Below, in pieces: positions 11,105-23,313 of a stretch of 64,000 nt of DNA; within the stretch, counting starts at the first letter, position 1, and every line of letters starts with the position of its first letter. The notes beneath the pieces were generated by a model. The model did not search any database and was not told where the DNA came from. It saw only the letters and a program-made list of their open reading frames with translations. Location of the stretch: NCBI GenBank assembly GCA_027475525.1, contig JAMWFC010000005.1:1934019-1998018 (forward strand), in the 5' to 3' direction. The DNA is from Macrolepiota albuminosa (lineage: Eukaryota; Basidiomycota; Agaricomycetes; Agaricales; Agaricaceae). Position numbers and translations under genes: made by a program.

Positions 11105-12952
11105 TGATGAGCCTGCATCATGGCTGGCTACAGATAGCACCAATACCCATACCTCACATTAGCCTACTGGTATCACCAGAAGCGCCACACTTTAGTGCTT
11201 CCAGCACTATCTTTTCTATATTTTTACACTAATATCTTGCAGCTACAGACTCCAATTACTTTCAGACCACTTTTTATAGCACTACTGTTGATACCTCGCT
11301 GTCACGAGCCACACCTACGCTACCCTGACCCCTAGTAAGTCCTGCCTGGAACTCCTCCTTTGAAACCCAACCTCCCAGCGCGTCCCCGGAACACATCAGG
11401 ACAAGACCGACTAGATCCGATGCCACCCCGACCAAGGCCGACCCAGCCCAACTCGATGCTCAACCCCCGGATAAGGCCTGAAGCCCCGCCAACGCGCCAC
11501 GTGCCCCAGATGCCACCTCAAGCCTCGATCGATCATGCCGGAGGCTGCCCCCCACTTGATGCCGCCCTCCCGGCGCCACTCACGAACCCGGGCAATACAC
11601 CGCAACCCATCTACGCCTCCCAGGACCACACAACCACAGAGGATTGACACCCGGACAATACGCCGCACGGGATGCACCACATGGAGGGGGGGTACGGACC
11701 TTACCCAGGGGGCCCGGAGCTCAGCCGGCACCTGGTACTTAACCCGCAGCTCGTAGTACGTTACAGTAGTCTTGATATTGCCATAAACTCGTCTCTATAC
11801 TCTCTTGTCTATTTCATACTTATCTCAATCTATCTGTCTTATTCTCTCAAGTCTCTCAGCCCTCTAAAGTCTCACTTTAATTCTAACTCAGTCTCTCAGT
11901 TCCAATCTCAGTCTCCCGGTCTCAGTCTCTTTTTCCAATCACCCCTCCTCTCCTCTGCCCTAGCAAGGCTCCGCCCACTCCCGCCCCGTATTCCGGACTT
12001 AGCCTGGGATCCTGCTCTACCTCTTCCTACGAACTCCGGCGCTCTGTAGCCATCCTGCACCTCACCCAAAACTCCGGAGCTCACCCTCTGTTACCCAGAG
12101 ACTCTCTGTAGACTTCGAGTCCACCTAGTAAGGACCCGCTTGCCCCCAGAGGCCCCCGTCGTCAGCGGAACCTGACACTCGCCACACCTTACCACTTGCA
12201 TTCCAAGGCTATACATTTACATGGACACTTGGCATCAGTCAATCCAGCATAATGCTTTTAGCTAGTGGCAGCGCTTACAGGATGTAATGATAAAGTATTT
12301 CCATGACAGCATCATTATGGACTTTTTTACTATACAATTGAATTCACATCATTTACTTATATTCTTATCAGTTCACCACCTTCTAGCAGTGCTTAGCCTC
12401 TTAGCATGAGCTAACTTCCTTTACTATAATTACTTACTTTTTATTAGTAGCACACAATCAATTTGGCAGTAGGGATCATATCCTAACATTTTGGTTATTA
12501 TATGCAACAGACTACCTCTTGTTGACTATGTCAAGCAAGAGGACTCTGCTTTAGTTCTCTCTTTCTCTCTCTAGTACCTTGCAACTATGGCTTGGCTTTT
12601 GTGCTTAGATCTGCTAAGCAACCTTGTCTTTTTATTATCTTATTCTAGATGCTAACACTTAGTGCCTCTTAGTGACCCTCTTCCACACCTCTTAGTGCCC
12701 TTCCTTAGCGACTCTCCTGCATCTTTTAGCACTTCTCCTTAGCGACTCTTAGCACCCTGTAGCCATGTTTTGGAGCCTTATGCAAGTGCCTTCAATCACC
12801 CACTTTCCTTATTACCAACCTCTTGCCTACCATGTGTTCTCTAAGACCTGTCCAGGACTCTCACACACACTTAGTATGCCCAAAGCTATATTGGCTAAGT
12901 AGCTGTACTAGTAATAATGCATGCAGTACTCAGCTCAATTTGGGCGTCATCA
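11105..12952. repeat. LTR-like element, TGATGA...TCATCA, inserted in copy B (965 bp without its own insertion)
   Basis: Bounded by TGATGAGCC and GGGCGTCATCA, with GCAG on both sides (11101-11104 and 12953-12956), where the accessory gene of copy B resumes. Related sequence occurs in reverse at 56683-56970, whose outer end is TGATGACGCCC, and in decayed form at about 32226-32950. It contains a minisatellite-like run of CTTAGCGACTC units (about 12660-12760). No coding region seen. Best read as a solo LTR of an unseen retrotransposon family. Confidence 0.6.
11300..12177 (+). repeat. Solo LTR of a chromovirus subfamily, with perfect 5-bp target duplication
   Basis: 878 bp, TGTCACGAGCC...AGCGGAACCTGACA, flanked by CTCGC on both sides (11295-11299 and 12178-12182). 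It shares the ends and the AGTCTTGATATT R-start motif (near 11770) with the LTRs at 7431 and 56971, but the rest differs, so it is a related subfamily. CpG-rich, hence young, and nested inside the 11105-12952 repeat. Long Pro/Arg-rich open frames inside it are not genes. Confidence 0.85.
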
Positions 12953-13229
12953 GCAGAACCTGGAAAGCAGGAGAGAGAGAGGTCCAGAGGCCCTGCAGTA
13001 GTCAACTTTCTTGCTCTTTTTTCTTGACATTGTTGCCTTGTACTGTAACATGTTGTAGAGTAATAAAGTATATATACTTGCCTATCCAAGACTCCAGGAG
13101 TTAAATAAGTAGTGTAAAGAAAATGAACCATAACTAAGAGACTTTCCTAGGCTCAATCATGGAGAGGACAACTTCCAGGACTTAAAAGTATTAGAAAGGG
13201 ATAAGATACAAAAAAAACAGGAAAAAACA

Positions 13230-13828
13230 GGAAATATATGCAGGAGTTAAATCCCTATTAAGTCCAAAGGCAAGAGTTACATTCACTACTGCTGTCTGTA
13301 AGTCCTGTGCCCAGAAAAAGTGTTTTCTAGGTGCTGCTATTCAAAATCCTGGAGTTTGTTGAGGGCCCCATCAAGGTTTCAGTGCAGTTTCCAAGTGTTG
13401 TCTTCTGGGCTATATCTCTTCCATCATATGAGGAAGTGGGGTTGTCCACAGATGTTCTAGGAGTCAAGGATGTCTTCAACCTTATAGTGGTATTTGTCCT
13501 TAACCTCGACTGGAGGAGGGGGTTCAGGATGTCATTTGGAAAAGAGGTCCAGAGAGTGTTGCTCCAGGAGGCAGACATAGAAGACCAGGTGCAGACCTTT
13601 GAGTTTCAAAGAGAGTTTGATCTTTTAGGCATGAGATGAGACTTTCTTTAAGATCTTGAATAGGCTGAGGCACTTGTGGTTGAGTTTTGGGGAGGGCTGA
13701 TGGGTGTAGAGGTGGCATCAATCTAACCATACCTTTGTCCTGGAGGCCCAGTTAGAGGTGTCCTCCTGCTTTTGATTGGCATGTTTCATGTAGGCCTGGT
13801 TCACAACATTGATCTTTTTCTGGAGGAA
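13230..13828 (-). pseudogene. Chromovirus copy B pol C-terminus with chromodomain
   Basis: Minus-strand match to the integrase end and chromodomain of copies A and C (the same order as 5100-5560 of copy A read in reverse). Interrupted at 13828 by Gypsy-2; the sequence resumes at 25922 after the duplicated target AGGAA. Full of stops. Confidence 0.7.
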
Positions 13829-14063
13829 TGTAACGAAGTTACGAAGTTTCGAGAGCTTAGTGTGCACACACTACACTGAATCAGACCAGACCGGTCTATT
13901 GACAATGTAGTATACACAAAAATAAGCTGCTTTGTAAGCAGCTGGTAAGCTAAGTTATATAGTAATGTAATTAATATTATATTATAATAAATATAATATA
14001 ATAATATCTACTGTAAAGTAAGTAAAGCTATGTGGCCAACGCCACATAGCGGGCTACGCTACA
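13829..14063 (-). repeat. 3' LTR of Gypsy-2
   Basis: 235 bp, same sequence by eye as 25687-25921. In the plus direction it runs TGTAACGAAG...GCTACGCTACA. It holds a perfect 10-bp-arm hairpin GCTATGTGGC/GCCACATAGC at 14027-14050. Confidence 0.92.
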
Positions 14064-14108
14064 CACCCCCCAATCAGACCGAGCTACGGTCTTGAGATAA
14101 AACAACGG

Positions 14109-17100
14109 TCATGCCGTCGGTAAGTCTGGGACGGGGGCAATGGGAGAGTCCCCAGGCTCCCGGAATGGATCGGCAGTCACGTCGTCCATGTCGTAGTCGA
14201 GGAGTTCATCCTCGGGTGTGGGCGCGTAAGAAGTGCCCAAAGGCCCTGCTACTGGCAGGGAATCGTCATAGTCCCGGAGGGGGGACAGTGTGAGATTGGG
14301 GTCGATGGTTGACCCCGAGACGGTTGGTTGGGGATCAGGCAGATCCCCGGTGTCGGACGGGTACTGGCACGTCCAGATTTCGCGGGCATGAATGTCTTGC
14401 CCGATGAAGAGGTACATCCCCTTGGCGAGCGCGTCGTCGTATGCACGACGACTGTCCTGCTGCTGGAGCATCAGGCGTTGACGATCGCCGATGGTGGCCT
14501 CGCGCCACCCATCCCACTGAGGGATGGACTGGGGTGTACCGTAGTGATTGAGGCGTTGTAGCCTCTCGTCGTCGATAGCAGCCGCCTCGTTGTAGAGCCA
14601 GCTGTCGCTGAAGAATAGATGGGCCAAGTAGGTGACCCCATAAGTGTACGCGTGGTCAGCCCAGCTGACCGGGATTTGGTTGTGAAGAAGGATGCGTAAC
14701 ACGTCCGAAGTGGAGAACACGGAAGCTGACGCTTCCGGAATGTCTACAGCCCGAACCTCGAAGGTAGGGTCGTCGGCGTGGATGGGCTCAAAGACTCGCC
14801 CCGTGGCCGCCTCGTACTCGGCCACGGCCTCTTTATAGAGGCCTGGCCTGGCGAAGACGTAGGCCAGGTACTTGTGTACCGTGGCCTTAGAGGGGCGGCT
14901 GGCGCTGAGGGCGCGTACAAGCGCAAACCCAAAGAGGCTGCGCCAATGAATGCGCATGGCTCGGTCCATGGCCAGACCGGTCCACACATTGGACGTCCCA
15001 GGACGTCCATAGAGGAGGGCGTATGAGCCCAGGTAGTCCAAAGCAAATGGTTGCTTTGGATCAGGGGGGGTAAGGCCGACGAAGGCAATCTTCCCTCCCT
15101 CTTTGCGGCGATAGAGCCGCGATGGCACAATCATTCGCGGGATACTCTCCCGCTCCTCTGGACTCGCGAAGGGTACCGCGATAGTCCTATACTCGACCTC
15201 ATCGAGTAAATGAGACATAGCTCTGTCTCGGGCCGTAGGGTGGCAGTTGAGCGCCACCCGCTTGAATTCGTTGAGCAAGAGGTAGCCCAACTGACGCTGA
15301 CAAAGCGGCGTAAACTGGTTGTTGACCAGTGCGTGAAGTCTGCAGACTTCTCAAGGGCTGCGGGGAAACCCGCGAGGTGCAACTTGGTACACCTTACTGT
15401 TGTGGGGCGTCGCGGCGGCGTTGCCCTGTTTGTTGTCCTCAAAGGACCTGGCTGCGCGGGCTTCTTGCCCGACGAAGATGGTATTGGTCATTGGCAACCA
15501 ATAGAATTGGGGAGCCAACCCCGCGCCAAAGAATGAGTTCTGGCGCTCAATAGTGTGATCACGGTAGATCACCACACCGAGCGCATCAGGGATACGCCCG
15601 GTTTAAAGAATGAGTTCTGGCGCTCAATAGTGTGATCACGGTAGATCACCACACCGAGCGCATCAGGGATACGCCCGGTTTTGTCCTCAAGAGGGCGGCC
15701 CCTCGTTTGGCGCTGTTCTGCGCCCGACGCTCCATCTTGGCTCGTCAATTGCTGTTGCGCCGTTCGCGCGCCATACGCTGTGCCGCCGTCTCGTGCGGCA
15801 CTGGGGATTTCATACGAGCCTCTTCAGGCTCCTCATACCAATCGTCGTCGGAGGGAGGGGAAGGCAGCCTCTCCGGCTCCGACTTCTCAGATCGTGGGTC
15901 CATTGCCCACACACACCGCGGGAGTCGGGCTGGCAGGCCCTCTACCAGTATAGCGGGTAAAAAGGGGATGTTAGCCCCTGGGGCCCCTTTCGGGGCATCC
16001 TCGGGGAAGTGCACGTTGACGTAGGCGCGCCCTTCCGGTTGCTTACCCCGACGGTCCTTTCGGGGTTGTGAGGCCTTGGCCTCAATGGGGCGTGTGCTCA
16101 CGCCCCTGGAACTCTGCTCCCCAGAGTACGTGGTGGATACCACGGATACTGGTCGCGAAGACGCGACCTCAGACGCACCGCTGGCGAGGCGCTGGATAAG
16201 CCGGGGGGCGGCTGGAGCAGGAACATCTTCATAGGGAAGGATGTCCCGTCCTAGACCGGCCTCCCGGCCGGGGGCAGCAACGCTCGACTTAATCAAGCGG
16301 GAGGGCGCGTCCTCCACTCCTTGCCGATGCGCCCTTTTGCTGGAGTCAGTGTCCCGACTCGGGGGTGTAGACTGCCGCTTACGAGCGGCCGAGAGGGCAA
16401 GGAGATCAGTTTTGCGCTGAGCGCGCATGTGATCCATGTCGTCCATCATCCGGCAGATGAGGACGACTGCCTCCGCATCGCGGAGGAATGATGACTCTGC
16501 GGGTACATCGTACCCGTTATCTCCCAGTCGTTGGAGAAGGGTAGCCAGGACTAAGTCCTGGCTGTGAGTGGGCTCGACAGCCCGTGCTTTTCCTTTGTTG
16601 CGTCAAAGACGCGACTCTTCTTCCGAGCTGGGCTTGGATTGGTGCGGCATTTCCAGCCGCTGTAGCAAGGAGAGCTTGGCCAGGCTCTCCGTCGGCGCAT
16701 CGGACGATGAACCGACGCTTCGTTCTGTATTGAGAGTTTCTGCTCTCTCAATGGCCGCGGTGGCCTGCACGAGGGATGCTCGGCATCCCTCTAGGTTATC
16801 GGTTGGTACTGTGGTTGACAGAGAAATCGACCAGCCTCCCTTGGCTTGCGACTCATGCGAGTCGCTGTACTGGGGCATTGCGCCCCAAGCCCCCATCCAA
16901 GCCGGGGGGTACGGCATCATTACGGGCACACCACCCATCCCAGGGTAGTGCGCCGGGGCGGTAAACTGGGGAAAAGGATGTGTCCCCAGTTGCCCTGTTG
17001 CCGGTACAGGGGCAAGCTGCCTCCATGCCGACGCTGCTTGGGGGCTGACTAGCCCCCCGTAGGCCTGTTGCTGGAATTGGCCCTCGGTGTGATGTGGCGC

Positions 17101-17486
17101 ATAAGCGCCCGGTGCTGGTTGTTGGGGCTGATAGCCGCCCACATGTGCGTTCTGGGGCATGAAGTTGCCCTGCATGGTTTGAAGTGGCGGATAGCCACTG
17201 ATCACCGGCTGCTGCGGCGGATAGCCCGCCGCTGGTTGTTGCTGCTGCTGTGGGAAGCCCACCGCCTGTTGCGATTGTCCCCACTGGGGCGCATTTTGGG
17301 TCAGCGGGGGAGCCATCTGCCCCCCCCCTTCAGCCGACGGTAAGACCGACGGCGTACTCTCAACTTGCTGCTGCTGGTCAGCGGGGGAGCCATCTGTCCC
17401 CCCCCTTCAGCCGACGGTAAGACCGACGGCGTACTCTCAACTTGCTGCTGCTGCTGGTCACTCACGTCCACGGGCATGCTGTCCAT
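14109..17486 (-). pseudogene. Gypsy-2 extra 3' ORF (sense strand, position of env), unknown function
   Basis: Lies between the chromodomain and the 3' LTR. Start ATG at 17486 (MDSMPVDVSDQQQQQ). The first part is Gln/Pro/Gly/Tyr-rich low complexity (17300-16850). A charged middle follows (16449-15745, SAARKRQSTPPSRD) and then a more globular C-terminal part (15575-14109) with VVIYRDHTIERQ, HWRSLFGFALVRAL and an acidic Pro-rich tail. Breaks: a roughly 77-bp duplication at 17301, an exact one at 15528, a frame change near 15750 and in-frame TGA codons at 16603 and 15351 whose context fits CGA-to-TGA. Corrected length would be roughly 1,050-1,080 codons. I see no signal peptide or membrane segment, so it is not an obvious envelope protein. 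Not recognised. Confidence 0.6.
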
Positions 17487-17588
17487 GGTTGGGGAAAAAG
17501 GCGAAAAAGAAATTTCGCCTTTTAAGACGTGTTTCAGCCACAGCTGCTGACCAACTCAGCCAAGCCGCGATCGGCACTGCCGATCAAA

Positions 17589-20500
17589 TTAAGCGCTGGC
17601 ACGCTTACTTAATTGATGTGGGCGCTTAACGCCCTTCAACTCCAAATAACGGTCAAGTGCCGCTAGCTTGGAGCAATGGGAGTGTGGCTCCCATGTTGTG
17701 TCCCCCAGGGACCATCGTACCTCAAACTCGAGCGTGTTACGCTCAGTCCACCGGTGCCCAATTATGCACTCGACAAACCATTCGTCATTGTCTCGAGCCC
17801 CAAAATCATAGGGGCCTGGGGTCGCCCTGTTAGGGAACAGCGCATCGTCAGACGCGCTATAAGGTCGCAACAGCGACACATGAAACTTAGGAACGATGCG
17901 TCGTTCCTGTAATGCCAGAGGCAGCTCCAACACGTAGTTGGAGGTACTTGGCTCCGCATCTAGTTAGGAACGATGCGTCGTTCCTGTAATGCCAGAGGCA
18001 GCTCCAACACGTAGTTGGAGGTACTTGGCTCCGCATCTAGAACGCGGTACGGGCCTACCCATTTCGGGCAGAGTTTACTCGCCCGTCCTTTGGGAGCCTC
18101 AGATTACGCGTTGATAAGTATACCAACGCTCCTACAGCTATTGGCGGGTCTGTTCGCCTACGGTGATTGGCGTTTTTCGCCTGAAAGACTCGTGCCTCTA
18201 TGATGGTGTCATGCGCCGCCGCGATGTTCTCCAGGGCCTGCCTGGCGAACTCGACAACTCCACGGTAAGCTACCGTATCAGCATGAACTTCGTGCAGCAT
18301 GGAGGGCAAGTACCCTCCGTTGAGTTCAAAGGGCGCATACCCTGTGGTCTCCGAGATACTCGCGTTAATCGCGAACTCAGTGAGTGGACACCAGTCCACC
18401 CAGTCCCGTTGGTCAGGGCGAACAACTGCCCTCAAAATCTGACCTATACTGCGGTTAACCCGCTCTGTCTGCCCATCCGTCTGAGGATGGAAGGACGTCG
18501 ACATAAGGAGTCGCGCTCCTAGCAGTTTGTGGAGTTCTCTCCACCATTGAGACGTGAACTTCGAGTCACGATCGCTCACAATGGTGCTAGGCAGCCCATG
18601 CAGCCTAACGATCTCCCTCAGGTAGATCCACGACAGCTCCTTAGCCATCAGCGTAGTTCGCACCGGTATGAGGTGCACCATGCTTGTCATGCGACATATG
18701 ACTACCCAGAGGTAATCGAACCCTCTGGACTTGGGAAAGGGACCTACGAAGTCCATTCCAATTGAGTCCCAGGGTTTCACCGGCACGGGTAGCTGGTGTA
18801 GCTTCCCGAGAGGGGATCCAGGGGGCAACTTTGCCCTCTGACACGCTGCGCAGGACACGCAAAACTTAGTCACTTCTTGGGCCATACGTGGCCACCAGGG
18901 GGCAACTTTGCCCTCTGACACGCTGCGCAGGACACGCAAAACTTAGTCACTTCTTGGGCCATACGTGGCCACCAATACCATCGCCGGATGTAGCCCAATG
19001 TCTGGGTGGCACCAAAGTGCCCCACCAGGGCATGGGCCTGGTCCAAGACCCGCGTAACAATGGTACGTGTACGGGGGAGGCATACCACTGCCACCCCTTG
19101 ACGGTTCTCCGTCGTGATGAGTCCACCAGGCTCATGCCTGAACCGAGGATGGTCGTCAGGATTGGCGATTATCTCGGCGAAGAGAGGATCATCGCCATAG
19201 TCCTGCACCACCTCCTGCCGGAAGTCGTCATTGACCAGGCTAGGAGGCTGGGATGAAGGCAATTCGCCTTCGAGCATCTCCGCAAGCGTAATGGGTACAT
19301 CGTGGCGCTCGTGCTCCCTAGTGGATGCTGGGTCCACAGCTTCATGCTCCTTGAGCAACTGGGCGGCTACGTCCCGTTCTTCACGCTGCTCTCTGAGGCG
19401 GATGCTGGGTCCACAGCTTCATGCTCCTTGAGCAACTGGGCGGCTACGTCCCGTTCTTCACGCTGCTCTCTGAGGGAGTGCTTCGCCTCCGTTCATCGTC
19501 ACGCATAGCGCGTACTTCCAGGACATGCTCCTGAGCTCCTGGTATCGGTGGAGAGGTAAATCCTCTCCATCAGGGTCTATGCGGCAGTCTGCCTGCACAT
19601 ACTCATGAGGCTCTCCTGGTATCGGTGGAGAGGTAAATCCTCTCCATCAGGGTCTATGCGGCAGTCTGCCTGCACATACTCATGAGGCTGTGAGCCTCCC
19701 CGACTACATCACTCTCAAAGTAGCGTGACAAGCAGTCTGCCACTTTGTTGAGTTCACCTTTAACATAGGTGATGTCGAACTGGTATCTCGACATGTAGTC
19801 TATCCACCGTCGCTGACGCGGCAACAAGTTCACCTGAGTTTTAAAGAACTCAAGGGCCTTGTGGTCCGTTATGATGTGGATGGGGTATCCCATCAGCTTA
19901 TCCTCCCACTTGAGGAGAGCCTCGAGTATGGCAAGAGTCTCCAACTCGTGCACCGCATAGTTTTGCTGGGCCGTCGTGAACTTCTTCGACATGAACCCTG
20001 CTGGGCAGCACGTCTGCCAGCTGCTTCCCTGGCATAGTTTTGCTGGGCCGTCGTGAACTTCTTCGACATGAACCCTGCTGGGCAGCACGTCTGCCAGCTG
20101 CTTCCCTGGCCATACATGGCCCCGACGCCTGTCTTGGACGCGTCGCAAATGAGCCATATTGGCTCGTCCCGTCTAGGGTCGATCGGTCAAATCACCGGAG
20201 TCTTCGTACAAATCCGTTTGACCATCTCGAAGCACCGCTGGTGTAACGGCCTCCAATTGAACGGTGATCCGTTCTGTGTCATGGCCATAAGTGGCCCAGT
20301 ATAGGCTGTGACATCGGGCAAGAAGCTCGATATGTAGTTGACCAGGCCAGGATGTCATTGTAGTTTCGGGGCGTGCGCCACTCCCGAATACGATCGAGTT
20401 TGTCCTGATCAGGGTGGATACCCCGCTGATGTCATTGTAGTTTCGGGGCGTGCGCCACTCCCGAATACGATCGAGTTTGTCCTGATCAGGGTGGATACCC

Positions 20501-22076
20501 CGCTTGTCTATGACATGCCCTAGCAGTCTATACTCTGAGCGTAGAGCTCACATTTTTTCCACTTCAAGTACAACTTGTACTTGCGCAGTCATTCGAATAC
20601 GACTCTGAGGTGCTGCTCATGCTCCTCCATTTTTTCCACTTCAAGTACAACTTGTACTTGCGCAGTCATTCGAATACGACTCTGAGGTGCTGCTCATGCT
20701 CCTCCATGGTATCCGAGTAGATAAATATGTCATCTAAGTAGACATGCATGAAACGTCCTATTACGTCTCGGAAGATAGAGGTCATTAGCCTCTGGAAAGT
20801 TGCTGGAGCATTGCAGTCTCCAATATGAAACGTCCTATTACGTCTCGGAAGATAGAGGTCATTAGCCTCTGGAAAGTTGCTGGAGCATTGCAGTCTCCAA
20901 TTGCATTATATTGCTCGTGAATGTACCCATGATCGACGCAAACACGGTCTTGGGTACGTCCTCTGTGCGAATGCGCACCTGCTCGTAAGCGTCAGTAAGG
21001 TCAATCTTCGAGCGATACTTCGCCCGAGCCACGTCTTCCCGGATCACCTCTTGATCTGGTAAAGGAGTTACATCCTTTATAGTATTGTCATTGCGCTGAC
21101 GCGCATCAAGAGCTGTTCGAAGGGTTCCATCCTTCTTCAGGATGCACAATAACGGTGCAGCTTGAGCGGTGGTGCATGGGGACCACCATTGAGCATTCAA
21201 GTAGCGATTAGTCTTATCGCGTAGTTGCTCCTGGAGGGCGCGCGGACAGCGCGGCAAGTGGTACTTATACTGCTTGTTCTCGTCTATGAGATTAATCTCA
21301 TGATTCACCTCCCGCCATGGCGGGAGCTCCTCCTTGGTCCCATTGACCATGTCGGCAAATTCTTCTTGCCATTGCTGACGCAACCGAGGGATATCTTCCT
21401 CACAAAGGCTTGTCGCCTTCTGCTTCCCCTTCATGCGTACCGGGGGAAGTACTTCCACCGTCTCTGAGGGTGGCCGAGGCGGCGGTGCGTACTGTTCTCG
21501 CATTGCGAGCACCCGATTGACACTGTCATCAGGTATATGTAGTCTCAGCGGGGCACCCGCTGCCGCTGCCTTATAAGCCACGAGGCTTCTTCCCTCACGT
21601 ACAAGCGAGTACGCTACGGATACCTTGTCCGGGGCTGGCTGGCGATACGCTGGTTTGACGGTCATCCGTCTCTGGTGCGCATTTCGCGCACACGTGGCTG
21701 CCACCAGCTCGTTCCACTCTTGCGGCATTCGGGGGTCGTATGCCCAGTCGTACTCCGGTAGGGGAGCTGGTCGTTCCCATAGAGACCGTGTGTCCCCCTC
21801 TACTGAGGCTTCCGCCTCTCGAATGCTGTCTTTCAAGTCTTCCAACTTGACTCGTGAGGACGTAGGTGGACATACATCCACTGAGTCCTCCCGTCGTCTC
21901 GCCTTGCGATGGCGTTTGTCTGGAGGCCTTGCACCTCGAATCTCAGGAGCGATTATTCGCTCGTTGCTCCTCTTGGAGGCTTGATACTCCTCCTTGCTCA
22001 TCATTACCACGTTGTGGTCTGCGCTTAGTCCAGGCATAGCCTGCACTTCCTCCTCCCCATCCTCCACGGTCGGCAC
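17589..22076 (-). pseudogene. Gypsy-2 pol: RT, RNase H, integrase, chromodomain
   Basis: Read on the minus strand from 22076. RT at about 21200-20350 has LRTALDARQRND, KIDLTDAYEQVRI and, after a one-base shift near 20900, the IGDCNAPATFQR motif and a YLDD-type active site near 20720. RNase H at about 20250-19690 ends in HIITDHKALEFF and RQRRWIDYMSRY. Integrase zinc-binding at about 19110-18850 (HFGATQTLGYIRR, CAACQRAKLPPG). Integrase core at 18780-18300 (GMDFVGPFPKSRG, TIVSDRDSKFTS, SFHPQTDGQTERVN). Chromodomain at about 17800-17600 (IIGHRWTERNTLEFEVRWS). At least eight 77-bp duplications fragment it; without them most of the frame would be continuous. Confidence 0.88.
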
Positions 22077-22091
22077 TCTGCGCCGGCCAAG

Positions 22092-23270
22092 TCATGGAGA
22101 GTCCTTGCGTTTCTCCGTAGTGCGATGACGTCGCAGACGATTATCAGTGTCGTCTGCTGTAGCTCGCTCGGCTGGGATCACTTTCCCATTCACTAACACC
22201 TGAGAATGGTCAAAGTCTAATATGACTTTGTTACGCCGCATGAATGGCGTTCCCAGTATCATGTCGTAGCGATCGAAGTTCGCTACATCCATGTATTCAC
22301 GGCTACGTGAGCCCGGCGTTTGGACATTCACATTTGTCCCGTACTGCACCATGGCTCGGCTCCCTACGGTGCCCAGCTGTAACGCCAATGGCGTATCCAA
22401 CTCCTGCACGGATATTCCGTACACATGGGCAAACTGGGGCGTTATGCCCGATGTGGTACTCCCAGAGTCCCATAGGGTCCATGCCTTGTGGCCGTCTACG
22501 TCCACATATGAGACCAGGCACTCCTTGTCTGCTCGCTTCAATGTAGGGCGCTGCAAAGTGCCCTCTGCACGACGAAGGGTCACCTTCTTCATCCGAACCA
22601 CGTTATTCCGTTTGGGGTCATTTGCGGACGGCCAATCCGTCATCGCCGCTAGGCACTCAGAGTCGCTGTCGCGACTGTAATACTCATTGTCGTAGACGTC
22701 GTCATATACGTCGACTGTGACGTACTCCTCCCCCTCCACGACCACACTCTCGGGCTCGGCGCCCGATGCCTCCTCTGGGGGCTCCTGGTCGTTTGTGGGG
22801 TTCTCTGCCTCAGAATCGGCAGATACGTCTCCGTCACTCCCACTCGCGGCTGCAGTACGTGCAGCTCGAAGGTGGGCGCGGGGTGTATACCCCTTCCTCG
22901 GGGGTCCTGGCTTCGCAGGGCAGTTGGTAGCGTAGTGGCCTGGTTGGCCACACGCAAAACAAGTCCCCGTCTGACCTGGTGGGTTGGCCGGTTTGAAGTC
23001 TGGCCTGGATTTAGGACGTTCTCCGTCCGGCGCCCGCTCTGGGCGTGGGCGGCTCTGCCCTCGGTTCGCAACAGGGGTTTTGCGTACAACAAACCGCGTG
23101 TTGCGGTCACGATCCAAATCGGTCTTCTTGGCCAGGAAGGTCCCCACATGCTGACCCCGTGAGGGCGTCCCACCAGGCGGTAGTCGCCTGGATCCCCCTT
23201 TGTGTCCACTCCGATGTTTGTAGTGGTTAGCAGTCTTCAGAGACTGCTCATACCGGATGGCATATGCCAC
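22092..23270 (-). pseudogene. Gypsy-2 gag end and aspartic protease
   Basis: Open for 392 codons. A CCHC zinc knuckle CFACGQPGHYATNC lies near residues 105-118, followed by an acidic linker and a retropepsin domain with active site LWDSGSTTSGITPQF near residue 275 and the closing ILGTPFMRRN motif. The stop TGA at 22092-22094 is in the same frame as pol (ATG at 22076), so protease and RT are separated by a single in-frame TGA. N-terminal continuity with 23314 is broken by the duplication at 23201. Confidence 0.8.
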
Positions 23271-23313
23271 GAATTCTTGTGTCCACTCCGATGTTCTTAG
23301 TGGTTAGCAGTCT

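Larger units (their letters stand above)
8195..13075 (+). pseudogene. Antisense accessory gene of chromovirus copy B, in three pieces
   Basis: Plus strand, therefore antisense to the minus-strand pol of copy B. Piece 1 (8195-9107) has CQLNHEQCSM and the coiled-coil block LLGIDVGALQEHLDQAEQER. Piece 2 (10796-11104) has VEQGLDLLGRVMAVHQWRNV and MWFKRVLDESELLLS. Piece 3 (about 12957-13075) continues the tail. Tc1 split it at a TA, and the 11105-12952 element split it with a GCAG duplication. Alignment with the copies at 5813-7299 and 54543-56293 is clear through all three pieces. Multiple stops; dead. Confidence 0.65.

Noticed and set aside
11360..12049. Pro/Arg- and Ser-rich frames at 11360-12049
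   Set aside because: They lie wholly inside a solo LTR with a target duplication and are not conserved in related LTRs.
15528..20901. Dense short direct repeats considered as a CRISPR-like or satellite array
   Set aside because: Each pair is a different sequence adjacent to itself. There is no common repeat and no spacers.
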